Assembly (NCBI GenBank): GCA_022592445.1
Contig: JABYQR010000024.1
Location: 124,001-188,000, forward strand
Source: Cytidiella melzeri
Lineage: Eukaryota; Basidiomycota; Agaricomycetes; Polyporales; Irpicaceae
DNA: 64,000 nucleotides
Reading direction: 5' to 3'
The translations under genes and the position numbers were made by a program. Positions 11,101-19,818 of this stretch are shown piece by piece. Below the pieces are notes generated by a model, which had not been told where the DNA came from, did not search any database, and worked only from the letters and a program-made list of their open reading frames with translations. Position 1 is the stretch's first letter, and each line of letters starts with the position of its first letter.

Positions 11101-11794
11101 CTTGTTTGTCAAAGCCATCTTCAAAGCCCTCATCTTCCTTTACAGAAAGTTCAGCGTTTATTTCTGCTATTTCTTGGTCTTCTGGATTGTCTAAGTCGAT
11201 CCAGTGGATGTGAGAGTTGTCCGGGTCAACACTTTCTATTCTGTCCAGGTTGTCTGACACTGAACACCCCTTAGGTAACTCAAGCTCATCGATCTCTTCT
11301 TGAGTTACAGTGATGGTTTCACGAGCTCTTGGGGCACAGAGTTCAGGACATCTGGTAAATTTCCACTTGCCATTTACCCAATTTATCTCCGGATTGTGAC
11401 GGCGTAAGAAGGTCATCCCAATAATCATTTGTTTACTACCAAGGTCAGTGACGAGCATGTGTTGTCTTGCTCTGTGCGAACCTATTTCTAGGTATGCACG
11501 TACTGAGTGAGTGATTTGACCATCTTTATTGGGAGTACCGTCGATGTTGATGACGTTAAACGGTGATGCCAGTTGATTTGTTACCAGATTGTTACTTTCA
11601 ACCACTGACTTACTGATAAATGTGGTTGTGGCTCCTGAATCTACCAGAGCTTTGACCTGCACTTTCTTTCCATATACCCAAATTGTAACCGGTAGAAAAA
11701 ATGAATTCTTTGAACGCGCTACATTTTTGACAGTATCTACGGTACAAAGATCAAGGGTATCAGGGCCTAAGCAGTCATGTTTGCAGGCAGTCAC
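8108..11794 (-). CDS. pol: Chromovirus Pol polyprotein
   Basis: An uninterrupted frame of 1228 codons. In order: aspartic protease with VDSGATTTFIS (Asp52); reverse transcriptase with KIDLRWGYNN (Asp368) and VMVYLDNILIF (433-434); RNase H with LETDASNFATGAVLSQ, DKELLAIIRALEDY and IWSDHQNL; integrase with an HHCC zinc-binding start (GCDTCQRM) and core residues Asp875, Asp935 and Glu971, the last two spaced DX35E; a GPY/F module (KYYGPFKI); and a C-terminal chromodomain (YIRWKGYGPNDDTWEP). The reverse transcriptase box is YLDN, not the usual YxDD, which would remove a metal-binding Asp. No ATG lies near the start; the frame overlaps the end of gag in the -1 register, so frameshifting or processing is implied. 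Confidence 0.95.
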   Translation of the reverse strand: MTACKHDCLGPDTLDLCTVDTVKNVARSKNSFFLPVTIWVYGKKVQVKALVDSGATTTFISKSVVESNNLVTNQLASPFNVINIDGTPNKDGQITHSVRAYLEIGSHRARQHMLVTDLGSKQMIIGMTFLRRHNPEINWVNGKWKFTRCPELCAPRARETITVTQEEIDELELPKGCSVSDNLDRIESVDPDNSHIHWIDLDNPEDQEIAEINAELSVKEDEGFEDGFDKQESVNWKPLVPKYLWEFGDVLSKKKSERMPLRKPYNHAIEFEEGASLPKAAKLYLLSPMEKNSLDQWIEEELQKGHICKSKSPIAAPVFFVKKKDGSLRLVQDYQKLNNITVKNRYPIPRINDLINSLSKAKVFSKIDLRWGYNNVLIRKGDKWKTAFITHRGLFEAKVMYFGFSNAPAMFQAMMNEILSDLILEGHVMVYLDNILIFTEDKKQNRCITQEVLKCLRENNLFAKPEKCFFEKDRIEYLGMIISHGHIEMDPAKLTGVTEWPRPEKVKQVQAFLGFANFYRRFIKDFAKHAKPLTILTKKDQSWIWKDAQEQAFQSLKQAFTSAPILRIPDDKNSFRLETDASNFATGAVLSQLDPADKLWHPVAFYSKSLNIHERNYEIYDKELLAIIRALEDYCQHLEGHPITVEIWSDHQNLTYFRNAQKLTQRQAQWVLYLTQFNFVLRHKPRKTMLTADPLSRRPDHEEGVNSDNEDKILLKPEFFAISAIENSHDSPINNDEILRRVKEALMNDEVTKDYQQLLNSGPREFKKSLEEWNFENGLLLYRGKVYIPKDQKLDLRRQIIQMHHDLPPAGHPGRWKTYELISRNYWWPGLTTDVKKYVTGCDTCQRMKTCPQQPYGPLIPNPVPAKPWDIMTVDLITQLPESDGFNAICVVVDRLTKRAHFFPIVNKFSAKDLADLLYERVWTLHGLPLQIISDRGPQFTADLFQEWCKMLGIESTMTTAYHPQTDGQTERVNQTLEQYLRCYVDQLHDNWARLLSSAEFAYNNAAHEGAKHSPFYLKYGRHPRAGPTLTKDLKRSDMNDIMWNRLQAQEHAKAALQLAAERMKWYYDKHVQKVPFNEGDQVMLDLRDYQKSGHKLSAKYYGPFKIAEKLSPVTFRLEWPERSPRIHPVFHASKLVPYNKPEFEGQKLEMPPPDIIDGEEEYEVEIILKSRRTGCAKKLQYYIRWKGYGPNDDTWEPVENITHAQEAIKKFYDNHPQAIRSATIYCV

Positions 11795-13251
11795 AGAATG
11801 CTTCGGAAAACATCATTGCCCTTGGTCGGCTTTTTCCCTTTACCCTTGTCAGGGGATGGGTGAGGAGTCAAAGGTTCATCATCTTCAGTTGGAACCTCCT
11901 CTATGTGAGCCGCCAACTCTAGGCGCGCAGTATTAACATTTTTCGTCCTAGACAACAAGGCTTTAGGGGTATCTGCCTTGCTGTCTGTCCCTGAGTCCTC
12001 GGCATCTGCTGCCCAAATCTTCTTCGGCGCCGAAGACTTTCCATCCTTCTTCCCTTCCTTCTTCTTCTTGTCATGCTTCTTCTTAAGGCCGTTGAGGTTA
12101 CATTCGTCCGTGTTATCTCCTTTGGACTTGTGAATGTGACAGAACTTTTCCAACTTTTCAGTCGAGTTCACCTCCTTGCCTTTGCCCTTGTTCCGCTTCT
12201 CATTCTTCTTCTTTTTCTTGTCTGCAGGGTCCACCTACATAGGAGTGGACGTATTCTTTTCCTTTGCAAAGATCTGGCCTTGCGCTTTCTCCAGATAGAC
12301 CTTCTTGTGTATGTAGAGCAAGAGGTCGAGGAATTGAGGCCATGTAGTAGGGATCTGATTTTCATCTTTCCCAATCATGACAAGCCTCATGTCCTTCTCA
12401 ATTACGTGCTTGAGCTTGTGGATAAGCAAGTCGTCCTCGTATCCAGAAAGCCTGCCAAGCATACGGAAGTGTTCCGCATACTTGACGAAGTTCTTATGTG
12501 CCAGATCCGTGTTATTGAACAAGGCATTGAGCTCCTTTTGAGCACCCTCCTTGTCGTCCCTTTGTCCGTACTGTACCTTGAGTTCATTCTCAAACTCTTC
12601 CCACGTTTCAATTGTCTGACCCTTTGTGAGCTTGTTGATCCACGGCTCCATGTATTGAGCCGCCGCGCCTGAGAGCCGGTTCATTGCAACAGCAATACGT
12701 TGCCTATCTATAGCAACGTTCTCGTGAACAAGCCACAGAGAGATCTTGTTCAACCATTCATTGAACTTGACCTTGTCATAGGTACCGTTGAACTCTGGGG
12801 GCTCGCCAATCTTAGGCTGGCACGAGGATTCTCCTTGTCCTTGAGACAAGGGAAGCTGATTAATCTGGTTGACCACATTTGTGATTGTCGTTTTGACCAT
12901 ATCCAGGTCAGTGTCCATCTGCTGGACTTGCGTGTCAGCAGCGGACTGCGAATATAGGTCTTGAGCAACCTTATCCACATATTCCTGGAGGTTATCCTCT
13001 AGCAGTGACAGCTGGTTGTTCCAGATAAGAACCATCTGATTCATCATGTTGTGAACAATGGTAGTAGTTGCTTCTCCTTCAACCGTGCGAGTAAAAGCCC
13101 TTTGGGCTATGTTGAGGTTGTGGAAAATGTGCTGTTCAAAGTTCTCAACAGAAGGGTTATAGACAATGGGCGTGATTTTTCCAAAAGGAACAGAGTGGGT
13201 GAGGTTAGCAGCGGGGGCAGCGCTGGATCCGGCGTTGGATTGAGAGGCCAT
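11791..13251 (-). pseudogene. gag: Chromovirus Gag, interrupted by an in-frame UAG
   Basis: The capsid-like part begins at ATG 13251 (MASQSNAGSSAAPAANLTHS) and contains a retrotransposon Gag domain: FNEWLNKISLWL, AAQYMEPWINKL and WEEFENELKVQYG. A UAG at 12235-12237 stops it after about 338 codons. The same frame then continues for 147 codons of very Lys-rich sequence with a possible zinc knuckle, CHIHKSKGDNTDEC, and ends in TGA at 11791-11793, overlapping pol. Because both halves share one frame and together make a normal Gag, the stop is either a single mutation or a site of readthrough. I call it broken, since no typical readthrough context is obvious. Confidence 0.8.
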
Positions 13252-13597
13252 TGTTTCTAATTTCTTAGTTAGCAAAGGATAAGCAAAATACTATTTCTAG
13301 TATAAGAAGAAGAGAAAACACCACTTTTCACACATTGAACTCTTGTCAGAGTAGTTTTCACACATTATATCCTTTTCGGGAAGTTGTCACCAATTCAAAT
13401 GAGGCTTGTCAGCCTATACTTTATTCCATTTCTGCATATACAAAGGTGTTCATTTTGAACAGCCCTTCTAGTAGCTCTAGGATATAACCCCATCTCTGAT
13501 GTATGTCTACAAAACTAATCCTGTCTAAACTCTTCAAGTCCTTTTTTAGCATTCTCCATTCCCTATTCGACATCTTGTCCGTACGATTCTCCTTGAA

Positions 13598-14249
13598 CTA
13601 CTGCTCAATCATGAAGACACAACCGATCAGCAGCTGGGCTTTCTCCTGACGAGTGTTGAGCTGGTGGTTAGAGGATTGCCCACCACTCGAGAAGGAGGCG
13701 TCCAGCTTCTTGAGCACAGGCTTAAGCCTTTGACAGGCTGCTGTGACCATTGGTTTGAACTCCAGTTGACGAAGCATAAGCTTCGTCTTACGGAAGTGGA
13801 GGTTGGCAGGGAGTGGAGAGGGAGTGGGAATGCAAGCGTGTTGATTGCACTCCTCGATATGTTGGAGAAGAGAAAGCTTTTCAGCTTCCTTCTTCTCTTG
13901 CTTCTCAATACGATTGAGAAGGCTAAGCTGGGACATGAGACTAGAGACCTTGCTCATGCGAGCTTGGTTCTCTTTGTGCTCAATAGTTGTACGAGCTTGC
14001 TCCTTGAGGTCGATCCTCTTGATGAGGGGCTTGTTGTCGGGGTATTTGAGCTGGCGAGGCTTGCCAACGTCTTTGAACGTTAAGAGTCTCCTTGGAGACT
14101 GTAAGGTGTTCTTGAAGTCCGGTGACTTTGTTGCGGACAGGGATGGAGTAGGGGGTCTTGCAACCAGACCTAACAGCAACATAGCGGGAAAGTGGCATGG
14201 TGAACTGTGTGACAATGTGTGATGAGCTTGTCAGCTCAGTGGTGTGCAA
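13598..14249 (-). CDS. Extra reading frame in the chromovirus leader (ORF0-like, coiled coil)
   Basis: Between the 5' LTR and gag lie two overlapping minus-strand frames. One, from ATG 14198 (MPLSRYVAVRSGCKTPYS), is open to 13980. The other covers 13598-14215 and encodes a charged, helical segment, with NRIEKQEKKEAEKLSLLQHI and ENQARMSKVSSLMSQLSLL, which looks like a coiled coil, then a Lys/Leu-rich tail. They may be a single gene split by a frameshift near 14090, or chance. Gag and Pol are complete without it, so it would be an accessory product. I recognise no family. Confidence 0.4.
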
Positions 14250-14776
14250 AACAAATCTCCATCAAGGAGAGGTCCTGTGTGCGCGTGGGGTAGTGCTGGC
14301 GTTGGCCTGGACTCTCTCTCCAGGTCCGGTGGTGTATAGGATTTCCGTCACGGTTCCACCCGTGCAGCAAATGGTTGGCGGATCAGTATTTCACTGACCC
14401 TAAGTCTGGCCAGAACAAGTTACCCGTCTACGTGCCTAGGCACTCATGGGCTTCTAGTCCTGTTGTCTAGCTCTTATAACGAGCGTCTGACACCAGACTC
14501 CACTATTGCCTGTGGGGAGGCACACTTTCATCATGTTGGCATAGTGCTAACCCCTGCTCTGATCAGCTCTAGGAGCATTGGGCGAGAGGGTGATTCAAGT
14601 TGTGCACATCAAGGCAAGGCCTAGACATGACTACCACTTAAAGCCTATGGTCCAGCTACCTCTATTCCTAGAGAATTTGTAAAGGGGCCCATGCACAGGC
14701 ACAAGACCTAGAAGAAAGGGAAAGAAACCTCCAGCACGTCCAGAGACGTGAGGGAGTAGGGGCAATCTTATCCAAA

Positions 14777-15433
14777 TGTAACAGTAATGCTACACTCACC
14801 AGATAAGTTGGTTAACTTGAGGGGGATGTGGTGAGATAGAGAGTAAGAGTGGTGGTGAGCAAAGTACTGGTGGGTACTGAGTAGTCCTGGTTCAACAGAG
14901 TGGATAAGACTGAGGGGATATGCCCTCAGGAGTGCCTCTATATATACATGAAGGGGAGGACCCCAGGTACTACCCTAAGACCCCTAATACCTACATGAGT
15001 AAGCGAAGTAATCTACCTTACTAAGCATGCCCTATGCCCTAGTGGTGCCACTTCAATAATCAACCAATAGCAATTGTCCCCATGACCTGACCCCATGACT
15101 CAGTCCCAAGGCTAGACTTGTTCTAGCTTGTTTTAAGACAAGGCTAGACTTTTCCAGAAGGTTCTAAGAACTATGACATCATCTAATGGAATGTTCTATA
15201 CTATGACATCATAGTTCCAGCATGTTCCACAAGGTTCCAGAGAGTTCTATCATGTGATACACAGATAAGGAAAGGAGCGCATCAGCGCATCAGAGACAGA
15301 TGGCGCATCAACGCATCAATTGATAGGCACTGAGAATAAGCGCCTGATAAGCGCTTGACAAGCGCTTAAATATTCCCAATAATACTGTTGCCTGGTAAGG
15401 CAAGTCTTGTAGAAACATTGAAAATCTGTGACA
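14777..15433 (-). repeat. Chromovirus LTR, upstream (5') copy
   Basis: 657 bp, TGTAACAG to CTGTGACA on the plus strand. It differs from the other LTR by several substitutions in the first 110 bp and by having a single short version of the AATAAGCGCC repeat. Confidence 0.9.
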
Positions 15434-16427
15434 GTATCCTATTGTTCTTTTGCTATTGTTCTCTTTAAGGAAGAGTGTTCTCACGGATGTGGGAATGGAA
15501 CACAATAACTGGTCTCCTTTTAGATAGATTCTCTCACAAGTAGAGGTCTTTGCAGAGTCCAGAAAATAGCTATTGTTCTCCTTTAGGTAGTTCTATTATT
15601 CTTTCTTCACATGGCTTCTGCAAAGCCTGCCCTTAACATGGTCTGTGCGCAGATCCTGAAGTCTATATAAACAGCTGCATGTATGGTCCTAGCCCCTCAC
15701 CTCAACCTCTTGGTCTTTACTGGGCTAGGTAAGCAAACCCCCTCTTGTACTACATAGTGGGTAGTATCAATCTAACTTGGTATTTACTGGGCTAGCAGCT
15801 TGAAGAAAGTCTGATAACTGGTGAGAGCATTGTGCTTCACGCTTGCCACCACCTCCTTGTTGTTTTACACTCCATGTTCCTGTTTGTCACGTCCAGCCCT
15901 GTCTCGGTGTCAAACTAGAAGCAGCCAAATCTCAAATTCTCAATTCAAACAAGAAAGACCTTGGGGTACTTCTCCTTGCTCATGCAACTACCACTGACAA
16001 CAAAAAATGACCACAAGATGTGCGTACAGCAGCTTGCACAAGTAGAGCTCGATGACTGCACTGACTTCATAAAGAAGCAAGGCACGTCCAGCATCCAGCA
16101 AGAGAGAAAGAGAGAGAGAGTGGGAGAACACAGCACAGATTTGTGGCTCTATTGTTGGGCTGCTTGAAGCGCAGCTGCTGTCGGCTGACAGTGAAGACGT
16201 TTCAAATTGCAGACATGAACACAATCACACAGAGAAGACTTACGTGAGAGACGGCCAGGTGCAGCAGCACGTAGCTATCCCTAAAATATCATGCTCCGCT
16301 CCATGACAAGTCTTGCATCGACGCGTACATAACGTGGTGAGAAACACTTCCTATAATATTCTAGAACGAGAGACATGAAATGCTGTTTGCATTTGAACGT
16401 ATGCTGGAACATTCTGGCAAAACTGCT
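15434..16427. other. Possible truncated LTR, no gene
   Basis: A TATA-like CTATATAAACAGC near 15663, a repeated TTTACTGGGCTAG (about 15718 and 15784) and ACTGGTGAGAGC near 15818, which resembles a primer-binding site, suggest part of another LTR element on the plus strand. Boundaries could not be fixed. I see no coding frame. Confidence 0.3.
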
Positions 16428-16432
16428 CAGGG

Positions 16433-16619
16433 TGTCAAGGATTTGACCCGGTCGGGTGACCGGATTGGGCAATAGAGTTGGGAAGGAGTTGGAAGACGGA
16501 AAGGGGTCCTCTACAACCGAGGGACCCAGTACTTATATTCAGCGCAACCACTGTATTCAGTATTGAATTGTGCCCTCACACCATCATCTCACGCTCCCGT
16601 CCGAACCTCATCTTTGACA
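16433..16619 (+). repeat. Left LTR of the copia-like element
   Basis: 187 bp, starting TGTCAAGG and ending TTTGACA, preceded by the target duplication CAGGG. It contains the perfect inverted motif CCGGTCGGGTGACCGG near the left end. Confidence 0.9.
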
Positions 16620-16631
16620 GGTTATGAGCCC
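16620..16631 (+). promoter_or_regulatory. Primer-binding site, half-tRNA iMet type
   Basis: GGTTATGAGCCC starts at the first base after the LTR. It is the reverse complement of GGGCUCAUAACC, the anticodon stem-loop of eukaryotic initiator tRNA-Met, as used by Drosophila copia and yeast Ty5. Confidence 0.8.
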
Positions 16632-17219
16632 CGCGCTCTCTGCCGCGATAATCCTTTAATATCTACGACTATCCTAAGATCTACAAGATCTTGATCTCTC
16701 AACTCTACCATTGCACAAACGACTTCGAGTTCAACCAAGCCCCTATCTCTGTACTTTCTATATCCTTTCGCCACAATCTCGACATCTTCTCAACAGACAC
16801 CAACATGCACGGTTCTGTGACAGTATGTTTGACACCGCATCATCAGCGCAATGCGCTTTCCTGCGCCACAAAGCCCAAATGCCGACTACCAATTTGTGCT
16901 GTCAACTGCCAATGTCCACTCAATTGCACAACACCCCCCTTGCCAGCCCTCTACAATTCCACTTTGTTAAGAAGAAGATGGCAAGGAGAAAGATGAATAC
17001 CAGGGGGATAATTTGGGACAAGCGGAGATGGACATGCACGACGGATACAGGGGTGACGGGAGAGATGTCAGACTAGTACAAGGGTTATCAGGATGTGTCA
17101 CAGAGCTAAGTACCCAGTCAAATTGGAATACAATGTACTCTGACTACTGTACATCCTAGAAATGTCCCGGGTACTACTGTGGAATTGTGGACCAGTTAGG
17201 AGGTTACATTGGCCAAAAC

Positions 17220-17330
17220 TGTACTTGCCCTGGTGGGGCAGACTCGGATTGAGTCGCAAATAGATGTGCAAGCTTTGGTGAGGCTGGCCCTGGAAGGGTC
17301 TTCGTGCTGACTCCGGTGGGGCTGCACACA
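17220..17330. repeat. First hairpin cluster in the copia-like element
   Basis: Consecutive short inverted repeats: TGCCCTGGTGGGGCA, GACTCGGATTGAGTC, AGCTTTGGTGAGGCT and GGCCCTGGAAGGGTC, each with 5-6 paired bases (some G-T) around a 3-5 base loop. Same design as the larger array at 17740. Confidence 0.75.
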
Positions 17331-17739
17331 TCATTCTGGCCGTAACTCAACCTCCAACGAAACATTATCAAGGACTACTCGCGGGTCATGGGGGGCGCGC
17401 TAGATAGTGACCCACAAGCATGCAACACCACCACCACCGACAATATCCACGTATCCGACTGTGTCATCTTCTCATTCTTGCACGGCCTCGAAGGCAACAA
17501 CGATGCTCAGAACGCCTTCTTCTATGCCAACGGCTCCATGGCTAGCCTATCACAGGCATTTTATCATGTTGCGCTATTGAGAACTCACAGCACAATTGGC
17601 CAATTTCCCAGTTTCGCTAGAGGCTATTCTACGCTAGGGCAGTCACCTTTCACACGTTGGACCGACGGCAGGCCATTTTGGCCTGGATACTGCGGACTTG
17701 AAGATTGCTGCGAAGGCCATGTTAGCCTGGTTACTGCAT

Positions 17740-18071
17740 ACGCCCGGTGGGGAAGACTCGCGTTGAGTCTTGGATATGCCTCGGTGAGGCTGAATCCGTA
17801 TGAGTTTTCGTGCCCCGTAAGGGCTGGAACCTCCGGTGGAGGTTGACCTTGGTGAGGTAATTGTGCCCCATTAGGGCTGGAGCTTCCGGTGAGGCTGACC
17901 CCATATGGGTCTTGTGTCCCGTAAGGGCTGGAGCCTCCGGTAAGGCTGATCTTGGTGAGATCATTTTGCCCCGTTAGGGCTGGAGCCTCTGGTGAGGCTG
18001 ACCTGGTATAGGTCTTGGTGCCCCGGATGGGCTGGTTCTGGAAGAACCTGGTGCCCCGGATGGGCTGGATA
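17740..18071. repeat. Tandem array of about 52-bp units, each with three small hairpins
   Basis: Four units start near 17810, 17863, 17914 and 17966, followed by two shortened ones. Each full unit has a GCCCC-to-GGGC hairpin, an AGCCTC-to-GAGGCT type hairpin with a GGT loop, and a third hairpin whose stem changes between units: ACCTTGGTGAGGT, GACCCCATATGGGTC, GATCTTGGTGAGATC, GACCTGGTATAGGTC. The stems vary on both arms together, so pairing is kept while sequence is not. Upstream of the first unit is AAGACTCGCGTTGAGTCTT. The minus-strand frame running through it is probably a by-product of the repeat. Confidence 0.8.
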
Positions 18072-19617
18072 CAAGTATGTCTCTGGATGAGACCAAAGCC
18101 ATGGACAACAACTCGCGGGTCCTGGGGGGGGTAGTTGGTGACCCGCCAGAGCACACATCGCAAACGAAGCAGACTTGTTTTTGCTTTTACGCACCCTCAT
18201 CTTCTTCTTCCTCAAGTGATGCGTCTAGCACACCCCATGATGACTCTGACAGCGTTGGGCATTCTCCGTTAGGCTCGAAACCGTGGACGCCGCTGACATG
18301 CTTGCACAACAACGTCTTACCCCTCATTGGCGCACAATATCCATCACGGCCATATGTCCCGCATGTCTGGACTGTCCTCGAGACAACAATGACGACCTTG
18401 CGTCCACGCACTCAATTGAAATGTCACCGTTGCAACTACCTGCAATGGCAAAGTCATCCTCTCTGAACAAACTTCCTCGCCGGCCCTTGTTATCTTCGCT
18501 GATGAACCTCTCGTTGCTCTAATCTAATAAACATGCGCCGCCTCATAGCTGTCTTCTCATGCAAGCGGTTTGACAAGTTCAACGTCGCATCCAATGCCTC
18601 TCCCATGGACTGGCCCAGCATGGCTGATTCTCCCAAAGTAGCCCTTCGAAGCATCCATTATTCTCCAAAACCAAGAGTCTCAGCAGAGCATCCGCTGTTT
18701 CACCGGATTCAAAACAGAGAAAGTCCCAAATCCCACTGGTGCTCACAGTCACAGAACACACATCCTACGTGTACACCGCCGATCTTGTCGCAGAGCTGCC
18801 TATCGCACCTATTGCAATGTACATGCTGTTCAAAGTCGAAACACTGTTGTCAATATTTGCGAGGACAGCAACAACAACCTTGGGACAGCGAGCAACTCGA
18901 AGACGTTCGCATCTACTACAACTCGCCCAAAGCCAAGGTGACGAGCGTGGTGTTTGTGCTCGTGGCCCAGAACGTGAATGGGACCAAGTTTCACACTGCA
19001 TCTTTGTCGCCCTAACAAAGTGGAATGTGTGTGCGAGGGGTAGAGGCTGTTAAGCTTCGAAGATGAGTCTTATTATTCTTGCTGCTTCAGCAGCTCTACT
19101 TATGTAAGCGACTACTATACATGTCTACTTCAGCTATTCTACTGTATTACTAAGTGCATGACTCATGCTATGCATGCATGACTCATTGTATGACTAGGTT
19201 CAGCACTTGTACCAGAGGCGTACATAATGAGTAAATGACTCATGCTAGTACTTGTCCTCAGATGTATGCTTTAGGCATCCTCTGGAGTCATACGTGCTTT
19301 CCATGTCATTTCCTATGCTACTAGAACACAGGCGTACATATATGTATAGTACTACTACAACCCATATCTGTACGTCTCAGCTAATGTGATGGTTACTACT
19401 AGAGTTTCCATATACGGCTGCATAATTCCCATACTAAGACTGTGGGAACTCTGCTACCTAAAGCGTCCTTGTAATAAGGCGTGGGAAACTACATATCATA
19501 ACATATTATATTATATATAGTTTTAACACGCCCTCTCAGGCCACTCTACGGGATATGGCTGTGCACTTCAAGAATCATGCAATTCAGCCATTACGGAGAA
19601 GTATGGCGACACGGGTC

Positions 19618-19626
19618 AAGGGGGGG
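19618..19626 (+). promoter_or_regulatory. Polypurine tract of the copia-like element
   Basis: AAGGGGGGG directly precedes the right LTR, as expected for the second-strand primer. Confidence 0.75.
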
Positions 19627-19813
19627 TGTCAAGGATGTGACCCGGTCGGGTGACCGGATTGGGCAATAGAGTCGGGAAGGAGTTGGAAGACGGAAAGGGG
19701 TCCTCGACGATCGAGGGACCCAGTACTTATATTCAGCGCAACCACTGCATTCAGTATTGAATTGTACCCTCACACCATCATCTCGCGCTCCCGTCCGAAC
19801 CTCGTCTTTGACA
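19627..19813 (+). repeat. Right LTR of the copia-like element
   Basis: 187 bp, same length and ends as the left LTR with nine differences by eye, followed by the target duplication CAGGG. Confidence 0.9.
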
Positions 19814-19818
19814 CAGGG

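Larger units (their letters stand above)
7168..15433 (-). mobile_element. Ty3/gypsy chromovirus retrotransposon (8.3 kb)
   Basis: Two related LTRs (7168-7871 and 14777-15433), each running TGTAACAG to CTGTGACA on the plus strand, enclose gag and pol on the minus strand. The order protease, reverse transcriptase, RNase H, integrase, chromodomain defines a chromovirus. A polypurine tract adjoins the downstream LTR. Between the upstream LTR and gag is a long leader with an extra coiled-coil reading frame. Flanking 5-mers are TTGCC on the left and GTATC on the right, so there is no target duplication. The copy is probably dead: gag has an internal stop, the reverse transcriptase motif is altered, and the LTRs differ in length and sequence. 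Confidence 0.93.
16433..19813 (+). mobile_element. Non-autonomous copia-like LTR element (3.4 kb)
   Basis: Two 187-bp LTRs bound the element, each TGTCAAGGAT to TTTGACA, and CAGGG is duplicated on either side (16428-16432 and 19814-19818). Just inside the left LTR is GGTTATGAGCCC, complementary to the anticodon arm of initiator tRNA-Met, the half-tRNA priming site of the copia/Ty5 group. A purine run (AAGGGGGGG) adjoins the right LTR. The 3,007-bp interior encodes no protease, integrase or reverse transcriptase that I can see, so it must depend on enzymes from elsewhere. It contains short plus-strand frames (for example 17388-17846, 152 codons, starting MGGALDSDPQACNTTTTDNI) and a hairpin array. 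The two LTRs differ at nine positions by my count, so the insertion is not very recent. Confidence 0.88.

Noticed and set aside
17740..18071. CRISPR-like array
   Set aside because: The units are contiguous imperfect repeats without unique spacers, and the DNA is eukaryotic.
17624..18163. Minus-strand 179-codon frame coding a Pro/Ser/Thr-rich repeat protein
   Set aside because: It runs exactly through the hairpin array on the antisense strand of the element, and its periodicity follows from the 52-bp repeats. No independent support.
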